64,000 nucleotides of DNA from positions 1 through 64,000 of the forward strand of contig CAYWYS010000011.1 in assembly GCA_964462675.1 (NCBI GenBank), read 5' to 3'. The DNA comes from XN24 sp964462675. Its GTDB lineage: Bacteria; Pseudomonadota; Gammaproteobacteria; Steroidobacterales; XN24. Below the pieces are notes generated by a model. The model was not told the DNA's origin. It did no database searches and worked only from the letters and a program-made list of their open reading frames with translations. Position numbers and translations under genes: made by a program. Shown here piece after piece: positions 51,765 through 59,340 of this stretch. Each line of letters begins with the position of its first letter. Position 1 is the first letter of the stretch.

Positions 51765-51844
51765 GAGGCGCTCGGCATTGCGTCGAATTCCCGCCCGGGC
51801 TTCAAGTGCGTCTCGTATATCACAAGCTTTTCGTCCTGCGCCAT
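51761..51844 (-). CDS. Possible short upstream ORF coupled to MarC
   Basis: 27 codons, MAQDEKLVIYETHLKPGREF then DAMPSAS, ending in a TGA that overlaps the marC ATG (ATGA). It has no strong ribosome site either. If translated it could couple initiation of marC. The amino-acid composition looks protein-like but resembles no family I know. Confidence 0.3.
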   Translation of the reverse strand: MAQDEKLVIYETHLKPGREFDAMPSAS

Positions 51845-51902
51845 CGCGCGGCCGCGGCAACTTCGCCGGACGCCTGCCCGGCGTCGTGGTAGGCTCGCGC
51901 CC

Positions 51903-53240
51903 GTGAGCGAGAAGCCCAAGTCGCCCCCGAAGCGGCGCGAGTCGCGGGTCCCGGTGACCCGGACCGGGCGCTTGCTGCGCATGGGACTGACCGCGGGCGG
52001 CATGGCCGTCGGCGGACTGGCGGAGAGCCTTCGCCGGGCCACCGGCAAGGCCGCCGGCTCCGCAACCTCGGCGCTGTTGTCGGGCGCCAACGCGACGCGC
52101 CTCGCGAAGCGCCTGGCCCACATGCGCGGCGCCGCGATGAAGCTCGGCCAGCTGCTGTCGATGGAAAGCAGCCACCTGCTGCCGCCGGAGTTCGCCGAGG
52201 CGCTGTCGGTGCTGCGCGCATCCGCCGACATCATGCCGCAGACCCAGGTGAAGCGCCTGATGGGCCGCGAGTATGGCAAGGGCTGGGAGCAGCGCTTCGG
52301 CGAGTTCGACTATGAGCCGGCCGCATCGGCCTCGATCGGCCAGGTTCACCGCGCCGTTGCGAAGGATGGGCGCGTAATGGCGCTCAAGATCCAGTATCCG
52401 GGCGTCGCCAGGAGCATCGACAGCGACGTCGACAACCTGGCGATGTTCCTGAACATGGCGCGGCTGCTGCCGCGGGAACTGGACGTCACGGATATCGTCG
52501 AGGAAGCCAAGCGGCAGCTGCGCCAGGAGGCCGATTACCTGACCGAGGCGGCCAACCTGGAGCGCTACCACCAGTTGCTGGCCGACGACGCTCGTTTCAT
52601 CGTGCCGCGCGTGCACCGGGACTTCAGCACGCGGCGCATCCTCGCGATGGACTGGGTCGAGGGAGAGCCACTCGAGAAGCTGGTGCGGGAGGACGTGTCG
52701 CAGGAGATCCGTGACGGCATCGCGGTGGCGGTGCAGGACCTTACATTCCGGGAACTCTACGAGTTCCGGTTCATGCAGACCGACCCGAACTTTGCCAACT
52801 ACCTGTACCGCCACGAGGACGGGCGGATCGTGCTGCTGGACCTTGGCGCGGCGGTCGAATTCCCGCAGGATTTCGTGGACCGGTACCGGCGCATCACCCG
52901 CGCGATCCTTTCGCACGACCGCGCAGCCGTCGGCCGACATGCGGCCGAGATCGGCTATCTTCGCGAGAGCGACTCCGAGCGGCACCGCGAGTTGGTCATC
53001 GACCTGATCATGATGGTGTGCGAGCCGCTGACGACGGACGGCGCCTACGATTTCGGCGCCTCGAACCTGCCGTCACGCGCCGCGGCCGCCGGCCTCAACA
53101 TCGTGTTCCGCTCGCGCGAGTATCGCAACCCGCCCGCCGCCACTGCCGTATTGCATCGCAAGCTCGGTGGCAGTTTCCTGCTGTGCCAGCGGCTCAAGGC
53201 GCGGGTCGAGATGCGCGACTACCTGCTCGCGCGCATCTGA
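51903..53240 (+). CDS. ABC1/AarF (ADCK/Coq8-like) family atypical kinase, copy 2
   Basis: 445 aa. KxGQ motif GAAMKLGQLLSMESSHLLPP, nucleotide loop AASASIGQVHRA, Lys in VMALKIQYPG, ExD RQEADYLTEAANLERY, catalytic loop MQTDPNFANYLY and DFG-equivalent VLLDLGAAVEF, where Leu replaces Phe. The absence of the HxD-type His differs from copy 1 (4923). The N-terminus is basic and then hydrophobic/Gly-rich (GLTAGGMAVGGLAESLRRA), like Coq8/ADCK3. Role likely in ubiquinone or lipid metabolism. GTG 51903 is used as start; the ribosome site is weak. Confidence 0.87.
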   Translation: MSEKPKSPPKRRESRVPVTRTGRLLRMGLTAGGMAVGGLAESLRRATGKAAGSATSALLSGANATRLAKRLAHMRGAAMKLGQLLSMESSHLLPPEFAEALSVLRASADIMPQTQVKRLMGREYGKGWEQRFGEFDYEPAASASIGQVHRAVAKDGRVMALKIQYPGVARSIDSDVDNLAMFLNMARLLPRELDVTDIVEEAKRQLRQEADYLTEAANLERYHQLLADDARFIVPRVHRDFSTRRILAMDWVEGEPLEKLVREDVSQEIRDGIAVAVQDLTFRELYEFRFMQTDPNFANYLYRHEDGRIVLLDLGAAVEFPQDFVDRYRRITRAILSHDRAAVGRHAAEIGYLRESDSERHRELVIDLIMMVCEPLTTDGAYDFGASNLPSRAAAAGLNIVFRSREYRNPPAATAVLHRKLGGSFLLCQRLKARVEMRDYLLARI

Positions 53241-53268
53241 CGGACCGCGGGACCTGGGCGCTGATCGA

Positions 53269-53290
53269 CCGCGGGACCGCGTGCCCGCGG
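53269..53290. terminator. GC hairpin preceded by a 12-base direct repeat
   Basis: CCGCGGG (53269-53275) pairs with CCCGCGG (53284-53290) over an eight-base loop. GACCGCGGGACC occurs twice, at 53243 and 53267, 24 bases apart. The structure follows the ABC1 kinase gene and precedes TATACT (53301), a possible -10 for nhaC. No T tract. Confidence 0.35.
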
Positions 53291-53337
53291 CCCACTGACA
53301 TATACTGCGCCGGCCCCAGGCGGCCCGGAGGAAGCAC

Positions 53338-54837
53338 GTGCCCGAGCAAGCGGAGAGTGGAGCGTCGGTCCGCATTCCGAGCCTGGCGCAGTCGCTGGCG
53401 CCGATCCTGCTGCTCATTTCGCTGCTGACGCTTTCCGTCTGGCTGTTCGGCTCGGACTCCTCGCAAGGTGCCAACCAGGTTGCGCTGCTGCTGGTCGCGG
53501 CCGTGGCCGCCGCGATCGCGATCTACAACGGCGAGCGCTGGGCCGACATCCACCAGGCAATCGTGCGCGGCATCTCCACGGCGATGGGCGCAATCCTGAT
53601 CCTGCTCGCGATCGGTGCGCTGATCGGCAGCTGGACCCTCGCCGGCACGGTGCCGGCGATGATCTATTTCGGCGTGCAGCTGCTGTCGCCGGCGATCTTC
53701 TATCCCACCGCCTGCCTGATCTGCGCGCTGGTTTCGCTGGCCGTCGGCTCGAGCTGGACCACGGCCGGCACGATCGGCATCGGCCTGATCGGCATCGCGC
53801 AGGGCCTCGGGCTGTCGCCTGAAGTGACCGCCGGCGCCGTCATCTCGGGCGCCTATTTCGGCGACAAGATGTCGCCATTGTCGGACACGACCAACCTCGC
53901 GCCCGCGGTCACCGGCACCGAGCTGTTCACGCACATCCGCCACATGAGTTTCACCACCGGCCCGTCATTCCTGATCGCGCTGGCCGGTTTCACGCTGGTC
54001 GGCTTCCTCGGCGCAGGGCCCGCCGGCGAGGTGGAGCTCGGCGAGCTGCCGGAGGTGCTGGCGGCGACTTTCAACCTGAGCGCGTGGACGATGGTGCCGC
54101 TGGTGGTCGTGCTCGGGCTTGCGCTGGCCCGCTACCCGGCGCTGCCGGTCATCCTGTTCGGCGCGCTGCTCGGGGCCGTGTTCGCGGTCCTGCTGCAGCC
54201 TGACGTCGTGGCCGCCTTCGGCGGCGCGCCCGATACGCCCATCGCGCTGGCCTTGGTGAAGGGTGCCTGGATCAGCCTGTTCGATGGCTATGCCGCCGTG
54301 ACTGGCAGCGCGGCTGCAGACGACTTGCTGTCGCGCGGCGGCATGAGCTCGATGCTGACGACGGTCTGGCTGGTGTTTTCCGCCCTGACGCTCGGCGCGG
54401 TGCTCGAGCACGCCGGCATGCTGCAACGGATCATCCAGGGCGTGATCCGCGCCGCTAGGAGCACCGGCGCGCTGATCACCGCCGTGCTGCTGTCCTCGAT
54501 CGGCACGAACATCGTGACCGGCGACCAGTACATCGCAATCGTCGTGCCGGGCCGGATGTTCCGCGCGGAGTTCCGGCGCCGCCGGCTGAAGGCGCGCAAC
54601 CTGTCGCGCGCGATCGAAGATGCCGGCACGCTGACCTCGCCCTTGATCCCGTGGAATGCCTGTGGCGCCTTCATGGGCTCGACGCTCGGCGTCGCCACGC
54701 TGGCCTACCTGCCGTGGTGCTTCCTGAACCTCGTCAACCCGGCGCTGGCGGCGCTGTTCGCCTTCCGCGGCATCTCGGTGCACAAGTTTGCCGACGGCGA
54801 GCCGATCCCGGAGATCGACAGCAGCGCGCGCGCCTGA
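53338..54837 (+). CDS. nhaC: Na+/H+ antiporter, NhaC family
   Basis: 499-aa membrane antiporter with about 12 helices. Features of the NhaC/ion-transporter superfamily: AMGAILILLAIGALIGSW, GSSWTTAGTIGIGLIGIAQG, ISGAYFGDKMSPLSDTTNLA, and IPWNACGAFMGSTLGVATLA. The conserved DKMSPLSDT and PWN motifs define NhaC. GTG start with GGAGGAA upstream. The stop TGA and the stop of the convergent phosphatase sit in one TGAGGCCTCA palindrome. Confidence 0.9.
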   Translation: MPEQAESGASVRIPSLAQSLAPILLLISLLTLSVWLFGSDSSQGANQVALLLVAAVAAAIAIYNGERWADIHQAIVRGISTAMGAILILLAIGALIGSWTLAGTVPAMIYFGVQLLSPAIFYPTACLICALVSLAVGSSWTTAGTIGIGLIGIAQGLGLSPEVTAGAVISGAYFGDKMSPLSDTTNLAPAVTGTELFTHIRHMSFTTGPSFLIALAGFTLVGFLGAGPAGEVELGELPEVLAATFNLSAWTMVPLVVVLGLALARYPALPVILFGALLGAVFAVLLQPDVVAAFGGAPDTPIALALVKGAWISLFDGYAAVTGSAAADDLLSRGGMSSMLTTVWLVFSALTLGAVLEHAGMLQRIIQGVIRAARSTGALITAVLLSSIGTNIVTGDQYIAIVVPGRMFRAEFRRRRLKARNLSRAIEDAGTLTSPLIPWNACGAFMGSTLGVATLAYLPWCFLNLVNPALAALFAFRGISVHKFADGEPIPEIDSSARA

Positions 54838-54841
54838 GGCC

Positions 54842-55405
54842 TCAGCAGGCCTGGCTGCTCGCTTCGCGCAGGTTCAGCAGCGGCACCCAGTTCTCGACCC
54901 ATTCGGCCTGCAGCGCGCTGGCCGGCGTGCTGCGGTAGTCACGCGCCTTGCCCATCGCGGCGAAGCGGCGCGCCAGCTGGTCCAGCGCATCGTCGGGATC
55001 GAAGCCCTGCTCGACCAGCCAGCAACCGACGATCATGCCGGTCCGGCCGACGCCGTCGGAGCAATGCACGTAGACGCGTTCCCCGGACTCGAGGCCGGAC
55101 TGGATTGCGCGCAGGATGTGGATGATGTCGCTGGCGTAAGCAGGCGTGCCGTCGGCAGGCAGCGGCAGCCTGAGGTATTCGGCGTCCATGCCGCGATCGC
55201 GACAGATCTTCTCGAGCGCGGCGCGGTAGGGATGCACGGCGTCGCCCGAGCCGCTGAGGTCAATGAACAGGCGGATGCCGCAGTCGAGCAAGCCCGCGAG
55301 CCGCCGTCGGACGAGGCCCTCGTCCCAGTGACCCGGATGCTCGCCGGCCAGCAGCCGGCCCGGTTCAACCCAGTAACTTTCCGTGATCGGCTTCAGATCA
55401 GTCAT
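54842..55405 (-). CDS. Dual-specificity/tyrosine phosphatase-like protein
   Basis: 187 aa with a cysteine phosphatase signature: HCSDGVGRTGMIVG carries the C(X)5R loop. Upstream, LDCGIRLFIDLSGSGDAVHP provides a candidate general-acid Asp. The short size and lack of signal peptide fit an intracellular DSP-type phosphatase. Substrate unknown. The next gene on the same strand upstream is rlmJ, about 100 bases away. Confidence 0.85.
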   Translation of the reverse strand: MTDLKPITESYWVEPGRLLAGEHPGHWDEGLVRRRLAGLLDCGIRLFIDLSGSGDAVHPYRAALEKICRDRGMDAEYLRLPLPADGTPAYASDIIHILRAIQSGLESGERVYVHCSDGVGRTGMIVGCWLVEQGFDPDDALDQLARRFAAMGKARDYRSTPASALQAEWVENWVPLLNLREASSQAC

Positions 55406-55504
55406 CGCCCACCCCCGTTGCCTTGCGCCCAGAGTATCGGCAGCGCAGCGCGGGCACCGTGACGCGGTTCTCGATACCGCCGCCGTGCTCGCCGCGCACT
55501 CGGC

Positions 55505-56362
55505 TCAGGGCCGCCCGCCGCCCGGCACGACGATCCAGTCGACCAGCTGGCGGGGCGCGACATCCTGTCGCAGCAGCTGGGCGAGTTCGCCCACCAGCTC
55601 GCGCAGGTCCTGCTCGAGCCCCCACGGCGGCGCGGCGATGACCATGCCGCTGCCATGGAGGCCGGTCGGGTTGTCGTCGGGATGCAGCGACAGTTCGACC
55701 CGCAACACGCCGCCCAGCCCGGCAGCCCCAAGTTCGCGGTGGAACGGCCGCAGCGTCCTGCGATCCTTGATCGGGTACCAGGCGGCAAGCACGCCGACCG
55801 GCCAGCGTCGCCGCGCCAGCTCGAGGCCCGCGACGACCTTGCGGAAATCGTCGGGTGCCTCGTAGGGCGGATCCACGAGCAGCAGGCCGCGCCGCGGTGT
55901 CGGCGGCAACAAGGCGCCCAGCGCCTCCCAGCCGTCCCGGCAGTGCACCGCCACGCGATCGTCATGCCGGAACAACAGGCGCAGCGCGCTCGCCTCCTCC
56001 GGCACGACTTCCATCAACAGCAGCCGGTCTTCCTCGCCGAGCAGGCCCGCGGCCAGCAGTGGCGAACCGGGATAGCTGCGCAGCGCAGCGCTGTTCTCCG
56101 GCAACGCCGCGACCACGCGCAGGTAGGCCGCCAGCGCCGCGCTGCGGCGTGCGGCGCCCGCCAGGCGAAAGACGCCGCTGTCGGCCTCGCGGGAGCGGCG
56201 CGCCTGCGGTGCGTCGAGGCGATAGATGCCAGCCCCCGCGTGGCTTTCGACGTAACACAGCGGCTTGGGGCGCACCTGCATGCGCAACAGGACAGCCGCG
56301 AGGACAGCGTGCTTCAGGACATCCGCGAAATTACCGGCATGGTAGGCGTGCCGGTAGTTCAT
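55505..56362 (-). CDS. rlmJ: 23S rRNA (adenine(2030)-N6)-methyltransferase RlmJ
   Basis: 285-aa SAM-dependent methyltransferase. N-terminal MNYRHAYHAGNFADVLKHAV is the family's hallmark, with the SAM-site YVESHAGAGIYRL following. The catalytic DPPYE motif (LLLVDPPYEAPDDF) and the substrate-side LHGSGMVIAAPPWGLE complete the set. Its start overlaps the stop of the upstream VanZ-type gene by four bases. Confidence 0.95.
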   Translation of the reverse strand: MNYRHAYHAGNFADVLKHAVLAAVLLRMQVRPKPLCYVESHAGAGIYRLDAPQARRSREADSGVFRLAGAARRSAALAAYLRVVAALPENSAALRSYPGSPLLAAGLLGEEDRLLLMEVVPEEASALRLLFRHDDRVAVHCRDGWEALGALLPPTPRRGLLLVDPPYEAPDDFRKVVAGLELARRRWPVGVLAAWYPIKDRRTLRPFHRELGAAGLGGVLRVELSLHPDDNPTGLHGSGMVIAAPPWGLEQDLRELVGELAQLLRQDVAPRQLVDWIVVPGGGRP

Positions 56363-57381
56363 CGCTCGGCGATGCGAATCCGGTGGAGATAGAGCCGCAG
56401 CGGATCGGCCGGTTGGCCGAGATAGAGCCCGAGGCGACGAATGGAACCCATATTCATGGCGCGCCCGGAGGGTGTCCTGGCGAGCGCCTCGAGGGGAATG
56501 TAGAAGTCGTTCGCGCCAGGCATGACGCGCAAGGCGTAGTCGATGCGCTCCTCCGCGGGCTGCTCGCGGGTACGGTCCTCGAGCCTGAGGATCAGCTGCA
56601 CCGGGCGCGGCGCCGTCGAGTAGACATTGATCGTCATGTCCGTGAAGCCGCTCCAGTCCTTGAACGGCTCGCGCACGGTCACGCCGCCGCCGGGCGTGCC
56701 GTCGAACAGCAGCATGGCTACCCGGCGGCCCGCGCGCCGCGACCACTCATCGGGACCCTTGCCGACGAACAACTCGGCGCCGTCCACCTCGATGAACGGT
56801 TCCTGCCATGTGCTGGCGAGATCGACGACCACCGGGAACGCGCCGGCGCGGCCGGCATAGGAGCCCAACACGGGAATCACGGCCTCCAGCACCCAGACGA
56901 TGAGCAGCGTCGCCACGATCGCGAGCGCGCGTCGCGGCCAGCCCCGCAGCCAGGCATGCTCGCGCTTCAGGCCGCGATCGAGGGAAGCGCTTAGCAGGAG
57001 GAAGCCGATCGTCCCGGCAAAATTCGTCAGGGCGCGCGATGGGTCGTCCGGGTTGCTCTCGACCAGCACTTCGTAGCCGAACACCAGCGCCAGCACCGCG
57101 ACGATCGCCACCGCGTAGTACAGCGAGCGCTTGCGGATCCAGCGCCGGCCGACCAGCGCGGTCAGCTCGAGGATCACGAGGCCGGCAAAGCCGAACCAGA
57201 AGACCTCCCGCACCTCATGCAGTGTCAGCTCGAGCAGGCCGCGCGGCTTCTCGAGGCCGAAGACTGCGAGCAGGAACAGCACCATCGCCCCGTACAGCAC
57301 GATGAGCCGCGCGCCGGGGCCCTTGCGGGTCCCGGACACCGGCACGCGATCCGGAACCTCGACAGGATCTTGTCTGTTCAA
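56359..57381 (-). CDS. VanZ-like membrane protein with C-terminal beta domain, paralog A
   Basis: 340 aa. About four or five N-terminal helices (LIVLYGAMVLFLLAVFGLEK, FGFAGLVILELTALVG, YYAVAIVAVLALVFGYEVLV, LTNFAGTIGFLLLSASL), with the PDD and Asn/Gly pattern of VanZ-type proteins partly kept. After a further helix comes a beta-rich domain of about 150 residues: FPVVVDLASTWQEPF, TVREPFKDWSGFTDMTINVY, VMPGANDFYIPLEALARTP, LRLYLHRIRI. It resembles galactose-binding/CIA30-like folds, which would put it outside the membrane. It overlaps rlmJ. Confidence 0.75.
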   Translation of the reverse strand: MNRQDPVEVPDRVPVSGTRKGPGARLIVLYGAMVLFLLAVFGLEKPRGLLELTLHEVREVFWFGFAGLVILELTALVGRRWIRKRSLYYAVAIVAVLALVFGYEVLVESNPDDPSRALTNFAGTIGFLLLSASLDRGLKREHAWLRGWPRRALAIVATLLIVWVLEAVIPVLGSYAGRAGAFPVVVDLASTWQEPFIEVDGAELFVGKGPDEWSRRAGRRVAMLLFDGTPGGGVTVREPFKDWSGFTDMTINVYSTAPRPVQLILRLEDRTREQPAEERIDYALRVMPGANDFYIPLEALARTPSGRAMNMGSIRRLGLYLGQPADPLRLYLHRIRIAER

Positions 57382-57463
57382 AACCGGCCCGCTCCCGCAA
57401 CCCCACGGCCGCGACTGCGGCCTACCCTAATCCGCGCGCGCGACATCGGCAATCCTCCCGCCG

Positions 57464-58507
57464 CTACCAGCCCGAATCCGGCGCCGCGACGCGCCCCTCG
57501 AGCCAGATCGGGCTGAAATACAGCTCGAACGGCTCGTCCGGCCTGCGGCTGAACAGGATGAACTGGCTGATGTTGCTCAAGTCCATGAGCCGCGCGCGCG
57601 GACCGCGCGCAATCGTGGCCAGCGGCACAGAGAAGTCATTCAGGCCGGGCGTGACGATCAGGCTGCCATTGTAACGGTCGCTGTGCGGCCGGTCCCGGCG
57701 GCCGTCGTCCACCCGCAGCACGATCTCGACCGGCGCCTCGAGCTCCGACCAGACCTGGAAGCGCAGCAGCTCGTAGCCGGACCAGTCCGGCCGCGGCTCG
57801 CGCACCGTGAACCCGGGCCAGGGTGCATCCCTGAACATGAGCCGGGCGACACGGCGACCGGACTGCTCGGTCCAGCCCGCCGGGGCGGGCACCTGCGCCA
57901 GTTCTGACCGGGCAACACTCAGGAACGGTTGCTGCCAGCCCCGGGTCAGATCGGCCACCACCGGAAAGGCGGCGTAGCGCATGCCATAGTGCCAGGCGAC
58001 ACCGGCCAGCGGCAGGAAAGCCAGTAACAGCGCCAGGCCGGCGGCGAGCAGCACCAGGCGCGCCGCGATCGGCCCGTCCTGGCCGAGGCTGCGCCACGGC
58101 CCGGGGCGGCGCGCGGCCGCGATGGCGAGAAAGCAGGCCGCGCCGAGCAGGTTGCTGGCCGCGTCCCCGATCGTCGCGTCACGCTGCGGATGACCGATCT
58201 GGGCAGCCTCCGAGACCAGGCTCAGCACCGCGGTGGCAAGCAGCGCGAGCACGAAATCCGCGCTCTCGGGCGGCCGGCCGGCGCGCAGCACCCGCACGAC
58301 CCGCAACATCAACAAGGCCGTGACGCCGAACAGCGGCACATGGCCGAGGTCGAACAGCGTGCGCCACCCGTACGCGTCGCTCGGCGGCCGGCCGAGCGTA
58401 AGGAACAGCATCAGCGCGACGATCCCCAGCAGCGGCGGCGCAAGCTGGGGCCAGCGTTGCGAGTCCACAGGCCGAGGCGGAAGCTCGCGGGGCGAGGCGG
58501 GGTTCAT
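57464..58507 (-). CDS. VanZ family membrane protein with C-terminal beta domain, paralog B
   Basis: 347 aa. VanZ features: LFDLGHVPLFGVTALLMLRV, LALLATAVLSLVSEAAQIGH, RDATIGDAASNLLGAACFLA. The C-terminal domain aligns by eye with the neighbour at 56359: FPVVADLTRGWQQPF, TVREPRPDWSGYELLRFQVW, VTPGLNDFSVPLATIARGP, ELYFSPIWL. So the two genes are a tandem duplication that has diverged; copy B keeps the VanZ core better. The start is MNPASPRELP at 58507, since the frame upstream runs into the intergenic region. Confidence 0.8.
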   Translation of the reverse strand: MNPASPRELPPRPVDSQRWPQLAPPLLGIVALMLFLTLGRPPSDAYGWRTLFDLGHVPLFGVTALLMLRVVRVLRAGRPPESADFVLALLATAVLSLVSEAAQIGHPQRDATIGDAASNLLGAACFLAIAAARRPGPWRSLGQDGPIAARLVLLAAGLALLLAFLPLAGVAWHYGMRYAAFPVVADLTRGWQQPFLSVARSELAQVPAPAGWTEQSGRRVARLMFRDAPWPGFTVREPRPDWSGYELLRFQVWSELEAPVEIVLRVDDGRRDRPHSDRYNGSLIVTPGLNDFSVPLATIARGPRARLMDLSNISQFILFSRRPDEPFELYFSPIWLEGRVAAPDSGW

Positions 58508-58617
58508 CGCCTGATTCTGCCTGCTGGGCCCGCCCCGCCGCCAGCGTGCAATTCGCCATTGACCGCATGGACCAAAAAGCGCGAGATTGTCGCGTCTTGA
58601 AAAACCGCAGGAAATCC

Positions 58618-59340
58618 GTGAGCCCACGACCCTTCCTCGACATCCGCATGATGCCGCAGCCCGACGACGTCACCTGCGGGCCTACCTGCCTGCAGGCGGT
58701 CTACGCTCACCTCGGCCGCGAGTCGGACCTCACGCAGCTGATTTCCGAGGTCAGCGTGCTGCCCAAGGGCGGCACGCTCGCGGTCAATCTCGGCAACCAT
58801 GCTCTCCGGCGCGGCTTCAAGGCGCGGCTCTACAGCTTTCACCTGAAGATTTTCGATCCGAGCTGGCACGGGCTGTCGAGTGCCGATCTCGCCAGGAAAC
58901 TGGAGGCGCAGCTGGCTTTCAAGACCGGCAAGAAATTCGCGGCCGCCAGCCGCGCCTACATCCGCTTCCTTGAGCTGGGCGGCGAGATCGCGCTGGATGA
59001 CCTTAAGCCGAAGCTGCTCGACGTGCCCTTCGAGGCCGGGCTGCCGATCCTCACCGGCTTGTCGGCGACGCATCTCTACAACAGTCGCCGGGAATACACG
59101 AACCGCAACAACCGCGCGGTGTACGACGACTTGCGCGGCGAGCCCACCGGCCATTTTGTCGTGCTGTGCGGGCGGGAGAAGCGCAAAGTGCGCGTCGCGG
59201 ACCCGTTCATCGGCAACCCGCTGGCCGACGACAGCCACTACTATGACGTCGGCGTGGACCGCCTGATCCGCGCCATCCTGCTCGGCGTACTGACCTACGA
59301 CGCCAACCTGCTAGTCATTTCTGACGGAGAGCTGCCATGA
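58618..59340 (+). CDS. C39-like cysteine peptidase of an amidoligase operon
   Basis: 240 aa. The active-site Cys lies in QPDDVTCGPTCLQAVYAHLG, the Gln-x5-Cys-Gly-Pro-Thr layout of C39/papain-like peptidases. The His is in PTGHFVVLCG and the Asp in RVADPFIGNPL. It has no membrane or ABC-transporter part, so it is a stand-alone peptidase or amidase/transglutaminase-like enzyme. GTG 58618 is chosen because AGGAA lies six bases upstream and it gives SPRPFLDIRMM. Its stop overlaps the RimK gene's start. It may trim or activate the peptide made by the ligases next door. Confidence 0.82.
   Translation: MSPRPFLDIRMMPQPDDVTCGPTCLQAVYAHLGRESDLTQLISEVSVLPKGGTLAVNLGNHALRRGFKARLYSFHLKIFDPSWHGLSSADLARKLEAQLAFKTGKKFAAASRAYIRFLELGGEIALDDLKPKLLDVPFEAGLPILTGLSATHLYNSRREYTNRNNRAVYDDLRGEPTGHFVVLCGREKRKVRVADPFIGNPLADDSHYYDVGVDRLIRAILLGVLTYDANLLVISDGELP

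Noticed and set aside
50526..51902. Upstream extension of the second ABC1 kinase frame
   Set aside because: It crosses the VOC and MarC genes in antisense. The kinase similarity begins after GTG 51903.
55398..55625. Open minus-strand frame ending RYSGRKATGVGDD just before the phosphatase gene
   Set aside because: Most of it lies over the end of rlmJ in another frame and the rest is Arg/Gly-rich with no start or ribosome site. The phosphatase ATG at 55405 is sufficient.
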